From: Candidatus Competibacteraceae bacterium | GTDB taxonomy: Bacteria > Pseudomonadota > Gammaproteobacteria > Competibacterales > Competibacteraceae | Direction: 5' to 3' | NCBI GenBank assembly: GCA_012032855.1 | Contig: JAAUQA010000255.1 | Span: forward strand, 1-5,531 | Length of the DNA: 5,531 bases | Part shown: piece by piece, positions 1 through 5,531 of the stretch | How the letters are laid out: every line of letters starts with the position of its first letter | How positions within the stretch are numbered: position 1 is the stretch's first letter | Translations under genes and position numbers: made by a program | The notes under the pieces: model-generated | Databases searched by the model: none | What the model saw: the letters and a program-made list of their open reading frames with translations, nothing else | Told to the model about the DNA's origin: nothing

Positions 1-1334
1 AGCTTCTTGTAAAAGGTTAGCGTCGCCGGCCGCCACCGAGGCATCAAAAAAATAGCCAAATTCATGAACGCATTCTGGTCGGGCCGCACCACCCAGCGGA
101 ACAACACATTCTTGTAATCGGCTAAGGTTTTCGCCCAATCGGGATTGGACACCATGATATTCCCGGGGCAACGGGGATAACCCAGCGCAACCAAGCCGCC
201 GGTAAATGCCGAAGTCAACGCCGCTAACTGGTCGGGCAGGAACGGGTCTTTCAGTATCAGCGCATTGTCCTGGTCGGTACGCATTAACTGCTCCCCACGC
301 CCTTCGCTGCCCATGACTACTAGACAAGCGTTATCCGCCAGTGCCGCCGGCAATATGAGCTCGTATAAGCGACGAAACAAGCGGCGGTTGAGATCGGTGA
401 CCAAGCGGCTGATATAGCGGGTTTTAACCCCGCGCTCGTAGAGGGACTTGATGACCAGCGGAATTCGCTCACTGGCTTCCTGCAACGCCTGTTGCGAATT
501 GGCATGGTCAATTTGGGTGCTGACTAACTGAGAATGCGAGGACAGCGTGTTGAGCAGATCGATTTGCTCCAGCACCCCCAGGATTGTGCCTCCGTGCCGA
601 ATCACCACGTGGCGGATGGCATGCTGGGTCATAACCACCAAGGCGTTGAACAGTAAATCATCCGGCCCCAGACTGATTAATTGATACTTAGCGATCTCGC
701 TGATCGGGGTGGATTCCGGCTTCCTGGCCAACATGAGCTGTTCGCGCACATCCCGGCTGGTAAATATACCGATGTCATCGCCCCGTTTGACGAATATTGC
801 ACTGGTGTGATGCGCTTGCATCAACGCTACGGCCTGTTGAATGGAGGTGGTGGAATCGGCGAAAACCGGCGGACGCAACTCCCCGTCGCCAATCCGCGCC
901 AGCATGAACGAGGTCGCTTCCCGTTGCTGCTGAACGGTGATCAGTGCATCTAATTTGCGGGTGATTTCCTCGTAGAAATAATCACCCAGTGTGGAATTAT
1001 TGCGGATCAGTGATAAAAAGGGTTGCGCTGGGAGCCGGTAACAGCGGACCACACTACGGGCGATAAAGGTATGCTGGCAACGCCCTTCAATAAGCCCCCG
1101 GGCATCAAACACACTACCGCTGCTGTAACGCCCCACCGTTCCCTCGGAATCCAGCTCTTCCACATCCCCTTGGGTCACAATATAGAGATAGGATGGGTTA
1201 TCCCAACGTCGCAGGATGTGTTCGCCTGCAGTGAAGCGCTCCGAGGAAAGCACCTCAAGGATGGGTTTCAACGCGGCATCGTCAAGCCGGTCGAAAGGGG
1301 GAACTGTGCGGAGAAAAGCCCGTTTATCTAGCAT
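1..1334 (-). CDS. cNMP-binding-like / CBS pair / DUF294 nucleotidyltransferase protein, 3' end off the window
   Basis: About 430 residues can be read. Residues ~10-130 form a cyclic-nucleotide-binding-type fold (AGEHILRRWDNPSYLYIVTQG), ~155-265 two CBS repeats, and ~290 onward the DUF294 nucleotidyltransferase domain with GSEGRGEQ (342-349) and TDQD (353-356), where Asp354 and Asp356 are the expected metal ligands. Such proteins are usually near 600 residues, so roughly a third is missing. The phosphate-binding cassette is atypical: FDARGLIEGR (76-85) replaces the usual FGE-type motif, so true cAMP binding is uncertain. The ATG at 1334 is the only usable start after an in-frame stop at 1368-1370; I see no strong Shine-Dalgarno. 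The gene follows actP, an association I recall from other gammaproteobacteria, which suggests (inference) a role in acetate or carbon-status signalling. A one-base loss in the A7 tract at 46-52 breaks the frame after residue 429; beyond it the family-like residues (DASVAAGDANLLQEA) lie in the neighbouring frame. Substrate unknown. Confidence 0.88.
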   Translation of the reverse strand, partial: MLDKRAFLRTVPPFDRLDDAALKPILEVLSSERFTAGEHILRRWDNPSYLYIVTQGDVEELDSEGTVGRYSSGSVFDARGLIEGRCQHTFIARSVVRCYRLPAQPFLSLIRNNSTLGDYFYEEITRKLDALITVQQQREATSFMLARIGDGELRPPVFADSTTSIQQAVALMQAHHTSAIFVKRGDDIGIFTSRDVREQLMLARKPESTPISEIAKYQLISLGPDDLLFNALVVMTQHAIRHVVIRHGGTILGVLEQIDLLNTLSSHSQLVSTQIDHANSQQALQEASERIPLVIKSLYERGVKTRYISRLVTDLNRRLFRRLYELILPAALADNACLVVMGSEGRGEQLMRTDQDNALILKDPFLPDQLAALTSAFTGGLVALGYPRCPGNIMVSNPDWAKTLADYKNVLFRWVVRPDQNAFMNLAIFLMPRWRPATLTFYKK

Positions 1335-1383
1335 GGGTTGTGTGATGGGCTTATGCTCTGAGTGTAGTCAGTGTCCTAACGTG

Positions 1384-1428
1384 AAAAACCGGCTGCGGCG
1401 ATTACTGATTAGAAACCACCACAGCCGG
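1384..1428 (-). terminator. Intrinsic terminator downstream of actP
   Basis: On the minus strand CCGGCTGTGG (1428-1419) pairs with CCGCAGCCGG (1398-1389), giving a 10-bp GC-rich stem with a 20-nt loop, followed directly by five T (1388-1384). One pair is U·G in minus-strand RNA but would be a C/A mismatch in plus-strand RNA, which supports minus-strand use. It lies 53 bases past the actP stop and 50 bases before the DUF294 gene, so that gene probably depends on readthrough or its own promoter. The loop is longer than usual. Confidence 0.72.
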
Positions 1429-1437
1429 CTGATCAAG

Positions 1438-1456
1438 ATGAAAGCGACGCTTTCAT
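1438..1456. repeat. Perfect 8-bp inverted repeat between the actP stop and the terminator
   Basis: ATGAAAGC-GAC-GCTTTCAT is a perfect inverted repeat with a 3-base loop, 25 bases after the actP stop. It has no T-tract of its own, so it is not a separate intrinsic terminator. In the actP transcript it would be the first of two tandem hairpins and may protect the 3' end from exonucleases; that role is inferred. Confidence 0.55.
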
Positions 1457-1480
1457 GACTGGTACATTAAGCCTAATGAC

Positions 1481-3143
1481 TCACAGCACCTTCTGCACCG
1501 ATACCGGTTTGACACGGACATCCTGCGCCTTGAAGGCTTCGATTTCGGCCAGCGCATTGGCACTCTTATCGTTCTTAGAGAAGTACCAAATGCCGAGGAA
1601 CGCCGCCGATACCGAATACAGCGCCGGGTATTTGGACGGGAAGATCGGGCTGCTGAAGCCGAAGATATCCACCCACACCGTCGGCCCGAGAATCACCAAA
1701 GTAATCGCCGTAAACAACCCGATACAACCGCCATAGAGCGCGCCTTTAGTAGTCAGCCTGGACCAGTAGATGGACATAAACAGCACTGGAAAATTAGCGC
1801 TGGCCGCCACCGCAAAGGTCAAGCCCACCAGATAAGCGATATTTTGCTTCTCAAAGGCGATACCCAACAAGATGGCGATAACACCCAAAGCGATGGTCGC
1901 GATCCGGGAAATCCTGAGCTCCTGTTGTTCCGTGGTGCGACCACGAGCAATGACGCTGGCATACAGATCATGAGAGATGGCCGAAGCACCCGCCAGGGTC
2001 AAGCCCGACACCACTGCCAAAATCGTAGCGAAAGCCACTGCCGAGATAAAGCCGAGCAACAGTGTGCCACCGACCGCATTGGATAGATGGATGGCAGACA
2101 TATTATTCCCGCCGAGCAGTGACAAGGTACCGTCTGCCCCCCGTTGGAAGAACTCAGGATGCTGGCTAAGCAATACGATGGCGCTAAAGCCGATGATGAA
2201 AGTCAGAATATAGAAGTAGCCGATGCAACCGGTTGCGAAGAACACCGAGATGCGCGCTTGTCGCGCATCAGGCACGGTGAAGAACCGCATCAGAATATGT
2301 GGTAGCCCGGCGGTACCGAACATCAACGCAATACCCAGCGAGATCGCATCAATGGGATTACTGACCAACCCACCGGGCTCCATGATCGCAAGGCCCTTAC
2401 TATGGACCTCGGTGGCTTGTTTGAACATCTCCTCGAAGCTGAAATCGAAATGCCACAATGCCAGAAACGCAATCAAAGTCGCACCACCCAACAGCAAGCA
2501 GGCCTTAATGAGCTGTACCCAAGTGGTTGCGATCATACCGCCGATAGTGACATAGAGAATGATCAATACCCCAACGACGGTCACCGCATACGTGTAAGGC
2601 AAGCCAAACAACAATTGGATCAACTTACCGGCGCCTACCATCTGGCCGATCAGATACAGAATCACCACAATTAACGCGCCGGAAGCGGCGAGCGTTCGAA
2701 TGGGGGTTTGCTGAAGCCGATAAGACGCTACGTCAGCGTAAGTGTATTTGCCCAGGTTACGGAGCTGCTCAGCCATCAGGAACATAATGATGGGCCAGCC
2801 GACTAACCAACCGACCGAATAAATCAGCCCGTCGAAACCGGCGGTGTACACCAAACCGGAGATCCCCAAAAGAGCGCGGCAGACATATAGTCGCCAGCGA
2901 TCGCCAAGCCGTTTTGAAAGCCGGTGATACCACCACCGGCAGTATAGAAGTCACTAGCAGTTTTGGTGCGCTGTGCGGCCCAATAGGTAATGCCCAAGGT
3001 GGCGGATACGAAAATCAAGAACATGATGATAGCCGCTATATTTAGCGGTTGCTTTTCCACCTCACCCATGCCGGCCCGGCCGCATAGGCAACAGCAGCAA
3101 ATGCCGCCAACACCAGAAAAATGGCTAGTTTCAGGTTCTTCAC
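1481..3143 (-). pseudogene. actP: Cation/acetate symporter ActP, interrupted by two apparent single-base losses
   Basis: ActP is an inner-membrane sodium:solute symporter family (SSS) protein that takes up acetate with a cation. The start is GTG at 3143, with AAGGAGG seven bases upstream, and it overlaps the DUF485 stop. The start frame gives a classical signal peptide ([21 protein letters not shown]) but stops at 3042-3044 after 33 codons. From ~3069 the next frame carries [32 protein letters not shown] and SAALF until ~2869. The third frame (2869 to 1481) carries the remaining 462 residues, including [27 protein letters not shown] and [14 protein letters not shown]. Adding one base near 3069-3080 and one in the four-base run at 2868-2871 restores a 554-residue protein, close to the 549 of E. 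coli ActP and similar along its whole length. The breaks look like undercalled bases, since the rest is well conserved; otherwise it is a recent pseudogene. Family certain, functional state uncertain. Confidence 0.93.
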
Positions 3144-3451
3144 AGAACATCCTCCTTGATCTCACGGGTCAGCCGATCGAACTCGCTATTGGCGCGCAAG
3201 ACATAAATACCGGTCAACGTAAAAGCACAGAGGATCACACCTAGACCGACGGGTATTCCGACCGTGGTCACCGATCCGGCTTCCAGCGGTTTGCCTAATA
3301 ATCCGGGCGCAAACGCAATCGTCATGATGAAGCTGTAATAGATAATCAACATGATGATGGCCAATATCCAACCAAACCGAGAACGTTTACTGATCAACTC
3401 CTGGTATTTCGGGTTATTTCTTACCCTCTCTACCATATCGTCTTGAGTCAT
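3140..3451 (-). CDS. yjcH: DUF485 inner-membrane protein, YjcH-like
   Basis: A 103-residue protein with two membrane segments, ~27-49 ([23 protein letters not shown]) and ~65-85 ([20 protein letters not shown]). It has the DUF485 landmarks: a charged N-terminus with [13 protein letters not shown], the APGLLGKPL turn, GIPVGLGV, and the C-terminal RANSEFDRL. It aligns well from memory with E. coli YjcH (104 residues). The family is almost always encoded with actP. Its biochemical role is unknown; it is presumed to support or modulate the symporter. A good Shine-Dalgarno (GAGGAG, six bases ahead) fixes the ATG at 3451. Its TGA stop (3142-3140) overlaps the actP GTG (3143-3141) in the four-base GTGA arrangement, so the two are probably translationally coupled. 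It is intact. Confidence 0.93.
   Translation of the reverse strand: MTQDDMVERVRNNPKYQELISKRSRFGWILAIIMLIIYYSFIMTIAFAPGLLGKPLEAGSVTTVGIPVGLGVILCAFTLTGIYVLRANSEFDRLTREIKEDVL
3151..3157 (-). promoter_or_regulatory. Ribosome binding site deciding the actP GTG start
   Basis: Minus-strand AAGGAGG lies seven bases before GTG at 3143, inside the 3' end of the DUF485 gene. It selects the start whose first 21 codons encode a signal peptide, over the upstream in-frame GTG at 3165 that fits a different frame and gives a cysteine-rich, non-family sequence. Confidence 0.8.
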
Positions 3452-3457
3452 AAGACG

Positions 3458-3463
3458 CTCCTC
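3458..3463 (-). promoter_or_regulatory. Ribosome binding site of the DUF485 gene
   Basis: Minus-strand GAGGAG is separated by six bases (CGTCTT) from the ATG at 3451. Confidence 0.75.
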
Positions 3464-3502
3464 TCAAATTGTAATTTTGCACAGAATCAAAGTACGATCT
3501 TT

Positions 3503-3526
3503 GGGCATCCCCCCAAGGCATGCCCC
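3503..3526. promoter_or_regulatory. Tandem/inverted repeats upstream of yjcH, candidate operator
   Basis: GGGCAT (3503-3508) and ATGCCC (3520-3525) form an inverted repeat with 11 bases between. GGCATGCC (3517-3524) is itself palindromic. On the minus strand GGGGCATGCC and GGGGGATGCC are direct repeats matching at nine of ten positions with a 13-base period. CCAAG/CTTGG (3513-3517, 3528-3532) adds an outer palindrome. They lie 52-75 bases before the yjcH start, a reasonable place for a regulator, but I recognise no known operator. Confidence 0.35.
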
Positions 3527-3566
3527 GCTTGGATCGACGTTCCTTGAACGGGCAAGCGACCCGCTT

Positions 3567-3594
3567 AAAAAAACGGCACTATCCCAGCGTCCGT
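3567..3594 (-). terminator. Minus-strand hairpin plus U-tract in the leader of yjcH-actP
   Basis: On the minus strand ACGG-(A)-CGCT (3594-3586) pairs with AGTG-CCGT (3580-3573): eight pairs, one bulged A, a five-base loop GGGAT, then T-rich sequence to 3567. One pair is G·U in minus-strand RNA but a mismatch in plus-strand RNA, favouring minus-strand use. No minus-strand protein gene ends nearby, so it would terminate either a small RNA starting around 3600-3780 or a long leader of the yjcH operon. Confidence 0.5.
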
Positions 3595-3651
3595 TACAAT
3601 ACGGCCCAGCAAAACAAATTTTCGGGGGTTATTGTTATTAAGTAGGGCGCA

Positions 3652-3675
3652 AGCGGTTCTCCACCCAAAACCGCT
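3652..3675. repeat. Perfect 7-bp inverted repeat in the intergenic region
   Basis: AGCGGTT (3652-3658) and AACCGCT (3669-3675) are perfectly complementary around a 10-base C/A-rich loop. There is no T-tract on either side, so it is not a terminator. It could be a structural element of an RNA crossing this region on either strand. Confidence 0.45.
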
Positions 3676-3817
3676 ACCCATCGCGTAGAGACCTCAGCTC
3701 AATAGGTGAGAGTTTAGTCGGTCTTACACTGAATTCTTGTGGGTACTGATTTTTTTACGACCTGGATCAAATAAACAGCGTTTTATATCGGCCAGGGACT
3801 TTTTCCAAATGATTTAT

Positions 3818-3822
3818 AAGGG
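3818..3822 (+). promoter_or_regulatory. Ribosome binding site favouring the start at 3830
   Basis: AAGGG lies seven bases before ATG at 3830. It supports this start over the in-frame upstream candidates at 3737 (GTG or similar) and 3809 (ATG), whose extra residues do not look like the family N-terminus. Confidence 0.55.
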
Positions 3823-3829
3823 TTTTAAG

Positions 3830-4480
3830 ATGCCGGTTAAGCTGTTTGAAACTACCGATCTCCTTGCTGTCGATAAACCAGCGGGACTGGCCTCGATTCC
3901 TGAACGAAATACGGCGAAAGATAGCTTGCTTAGTGTTCTTTCGGCATCCATCGGGCAGAAATTATATGTGGTGCATCGGCTGGATAAGGACGTCAGCGGG
4001 GTTATCCTGTTCGCCAAAAACGCAGACATGCACCGGCATCTAAATGAGCAGTTCGCCAACCGGGCGGTAAAAAAAACTTATCTTGCGCTAGCCCACGGGC
4101 GTCTTGAACAGAACAACGGTGTAATCGATAAACCCTTACGTGCATTCGGTTCCGGACGCATCGCTGTAGACCCGGTAAGAGGAAAACCCAGCGTTACGGA
4201 GTACGCGGTTGTGGAGCGAATCGGTGCATATACTTTGGTGAAAGCCATGCCGCTGACAGGTCGACGGCATCAAATTCGTGCACATTTATTCCATCTTGGT
4301 CATCCGCTAGTGGGCGATCCGCGCTATGGTGACAACCGGTTGCAGAAGCACTTTTCTCGCCTGATGCTCCACGCCCGGCGTATTGAATTTACCCTGCCTG
4401 ATGACGCTGTGATCAGCGTCGCAGCGCCTTTACCTGAAAGTTTCACCGCACTGCTGGAAATGCTACGGGAAACTGCTTAG
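3830..4480 (+). CDS. RluA-family RNA pseudouridine synthase, short single-domain form
   Basis: A 216-residue enzyme predicted to convert specific uridines in rRNA or tRNA to pseudouridine. Visible motifs in order: LLAVDKPAGL (11-20), the catalytic-loop motif HRLDKDVSG (49-57) with Asp52 as the presumed nucleophile, LFAKN shortly after, KKTYLALAHG, and the C-terminal GRRHQIRAHLFHLGHPLVGDPRYG block that completes the active site. There is no N-terminal S4 domain, unlike RluC and RluD; the length resembles RluA/TruC-type enzymes, but I cannot tell which RNA position is the target. The usual Thr of HRLDxxTSG is Val here. The start at 3830 is chosen from the Shine-Dalgarno and from the family-like beginning; an open frame extends to 3737. 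The gene is intact and lies 57 bases upstream of dnaE on the same strand, with no clear terminator between them, so the two may be co-transcribed. Confidence 0.9.
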   Translation: MPVKLFETTDLLAVDKPAGLASIPERNTAKDSLLSVLSASIGQKLYVVHRLDKDVSGVILFAKNADMHRHLNEQFANRAVKKTYLALAHGRLEQNNGVIDKPLRAFGSGRIAVDPVRGKPSVTEYAVVERIGAYTLVKAMPLTGRRHQIRAHLFHLGHPLVGDPRYGDNRLQKHFSRLMLHARRIEFTLPDDAVISVAAPLPESFTALLEMLRETA

Positions 4481-4537
4481 CCAGCATCAGCACGTTATAA
4501 TTCAGCATACTTTTCCCATCGCATTGCAACGAGATCA

Positions 4538-5531
4538 ATGACCGCTACGTTTGTCCATTTACATCTTCACACCGAATATTCGCTGGTTGACGGCCTGATT
4601 CGCGTCAAGCCGTTGATCAAAGCAGTTGCCGCCGCCGGTATGCCGGCCGTGGCAGTGACCGACATGAGCAATCTGTTTGCCATGATCAAGTTCTATCGCG
4701 CCGCCCATGCCGCTGGGATCAAACCGCTGGTCGGCGCTGAGCTGTGGGTGCAAGACCAAGAGGAGCCGTCACGTCTGGTATTAATGTGCCAGGATTTGAT
4801 GGGTTATCGCCACTTGACCCGGCTCATCAGCCGCGCGTATTTGGAAGGGCAACAGCGCGGCGTACCGATCGTGCAAAAAGCTTGGTTGGAGGGCGCCAGC
4901 GAAGGATTAATCGCACTGTCGGGCGGGCGTGAAGGTGAGTTGGGACGGCTGTTACTGCGCGGCCACCCCGATCAGGCGCGGACTGTGTTGGAGAACGACT
5001 GGCTGCGACTGTTCCCGGACCGCTTTTATTTGGAATTACAACGTACCGGCCGCGCCGGTGAAGAAGAGTATCTGCAAGCCGCTGTAGATTTGGCTGTCGC
5101 CAGCGGAGTACCGGTGGTGGCCAGCAACGACGTGCGGTTTCTGGAACGTGACCAATTCGAGGCTCATGAAGCCCGCGTCTGCATTCAGGAAGGGGTGACC
5201 CTGGCTCATCCGGACCGCCCTCGTCACTATAGCGATCAGCAGTATCTGCGCACACCGCAGGAGATGGCTGAGCTGTTCGCCGACTTGCCCGAAGCCTTGG
5301 AAAACAGCGTCGAAATCGCCCGCCGTTGCAATCTGGAAATCAGTTTAGGAAAAAACGTGTTACCGGATTTTCCGGTGCCCCCCGGTATGACTGCCGATGA
5401 GTATTTGATTGAGCAAAGCAAAGTCGGCTTGGAACGTCGGCTAAAGCAGTTAATCGATGTCGAGGCAGCGGATTTCCCCGCCCGTCGCCAGCCCTATGAC
5501 GAGCGCCTGGAGCTAGAACTCAAGGTAATCT
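4538..5531 (+). CDS. dnaE: DNA polymerase III alpha subunit (DnaE), N-terminal 331 residues, cut by the right edge
   Basis: This is the N-terminal part of the replicative DNA polymerase catalytic subunit. The full protein is usually about 1,150-1,180 residues, so the polymerase palm, fingers and beta-binding parts lie outside. Visible is the PHP domain: FVHLHLHTEYSLVDG (5-19), AVTDMSNLFAMIKFYRAAH (39-57), GIKPLVGAE (60-68), VVASNDVRF (193-201), AHEARVCIQEGVTL (209-222), then the linker with YLRTPQEM and IARRCN (260-265). It closely matches E. coli DnaE from memory. The PHP metal site is partly retained: His9 and His11 form the HxH motif, but Met43 and Arg200 replace histidines found in active PHP domains, so nuclease activity is unlikely. 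The ATG at 4538 fits the family start exactly; the Shine-Dalgarno is weak (CGAG). No frameshift is seen over 994 bases. Confidence 0.97.
   Translation, partial: MTATFVHLHLHTEYSLVDGLIRVKPLIKAVAAAGMPAVAVTDMSNLFAMIKFYRAAHAAGIKPLVGAELWVQDQEEPSRLVLMCQDLMGYRHLTRLISRAYLEGQQRGVPIVQKAWLEGASEGLIALSGGREGELGRLLLRGHPDQARTVLENDWLRLFPDRFYLELQRTGRAGEEEYLQAAVDLAVASGVPVVASNDVRFLERDQFEAHEARVCIQEGVTLAHPDRPRHYSDQQYLRTPQEMAELFADLPEALENSVEIARRCNLEISLGKNVLPDFPVPPGMTADEYLIEQSKVGLERRLKQLIDVEAADFPARRQPYDERLELELKVI

Larger units (their letters stand above)
3452..3829. other. Divergent intergenic region between the yjcH-actP block and the pseudouridine synthase gene
   Basis: This 378-base stretch has no convincing coding region on either strand. 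It must hold the promoters for both divergent units, but I find no strong -35/-10 pair. For yjcH, minus-strand TTGGGG (3516-3511) with TACTTT at 16 bases is weak. For minus-strand transcription of the middle part, TTTGGA with TATAAA at 16 bases (between ~3808 and 3783) is also weak. The region contains repeats at 3503-3526, a minus-strand terminator at 3567-3594, a hairpin at 3652-3675 and a T7 run at 3750-3756. The density of structure suggests a leader or small RNA. Confidence 0.5.

Noticed and set aside
1844..2674. Several open frames on the plus strand opposite actP (for example 1844-2086, 2223-2555, 2402-2674)
   Set aside because: They lie opposite the conserved ActP coding sequence, have low-complexity or unrelated composition, and lack plausible ribosome binding sites.
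2824..3165. Independent 113-residue protein starting at GTG 3165 with a cysteine cluster (ICCCCLCG)
   Set aside because: The cysteine-rich start is an out-of-frame reading of the ActP signal peptide; the second half is ActP itself. It is a product of the frameshifts, not a separate gene.
3551..3573. AAGCG-ACC-CGCTT hairpin beside A7 as an element of its own
   Set aside because: The stem is only five bases with a three-base loop, and the A-run is better explained as the U-tract of the neighbouring minus-strand hairpin at 3573-3594.
3716..3756. Plus-strand terminator: AGTCGGT (3716-3722) pairing with ACTGATT (3745-3751) before a T7 run
   Set aside because: The stem has two G·U pairs, uses part of the T-run, and has a 22-base loop. 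Too weak to call, although a plus-strand small RNA ending here cannot be excluded.
3697..3760. tRNA-like stretch: D-arm pattern GCTC-AATAGGTGA-GAGT (3697-3713) followed by an anticodon-loop-like TCTTACAC and GTGGGT...GATT
   Set aside because: The D-arm is convincing by itself, but the anticodon stem is mis-spaced by three bases and poorly paired, there is no GTTCGA-type T-loop, and no acceptor stem can be formed. At most it is a decayed relic; chance similarity is more likely.
3737..3829. 31-residue N-terminal extension of the pseudouridine synthase
   Set aside because: The extension has no family similarity, and a Shine-Dalgarno sits just before the ATG at 3830, where the family sequence begins.
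4827..5255. 142-residue open frame on the minus strand inside dnaE
   Set aside because: It is antisense to the conserved PHP domain, rich in Arg and Pro as expected from an antisense frame, and resembles no family I know.

Overview
The window looks like chromosome from a gammaproteobacterium of moderate GC. The DnaE N-terminus, the DUF485/ActP pair and the position of a cNMP/CBS/DUF294 gene after actP all resemble gammaproteobacterial versions (E. coli yjcH-actP; I recall a similar order in Pseudomonas). This is recognition from memory, not a search, and I cannot name a genus. No mobile element, CRISPR array or phage gene is visible.

The left 3.45 kb reads on the minus strand. In order of transcription it holds a DUF485 inner-membrane protein (yjcH-like), the cation/acetate symporter actP, two hairpins of which the second is a good intrinsic terminator, and a large regulatory-type protein with a cyclic-nucleotide-binding-like domain, a CBS pair and a DUF294 nucleotidyltransferase domain. 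That last gene runs off the left edge. Together these form an acetate-uptake module with a putative signalling protein behind it. acs is not in the window.

As written, actP is split by two single-base losses, and the DUF294 gene has a third near its truncated end. Each break lies in a homopolymer or a short GC repeat, and each is repaired by adding one base. Undercalled bases in the assembly are the simplest explanation, but real decay is possible. The DUF294 break also lies on a U UUU UUG slippery heptamer in the correct phase for -1 frameshifting.

A divergent intergenic region (3452-3829) separates this block from the right side. It contains tandem and palindromic repeats upstream of yjcH, a convincing minus-strand hairpin plus U-tract, and a perfect 7-bp hairpin, so it may encode a small RNA or a long regulated leader.

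The right 1.7 kb reads on the plus strand: a small single-domain RluA-type pseudouridine synthase, then 57 bases later the first 331 codons of dnaE, the catalytic subunit of DNA polymerase III, cut by the right edge. Both are open and undisturbed. The window is mostly ordinary core genome. The points worth checking are the clustered frameshifts and the structured intergenic region; I see no clear evidence for a wholly new system.
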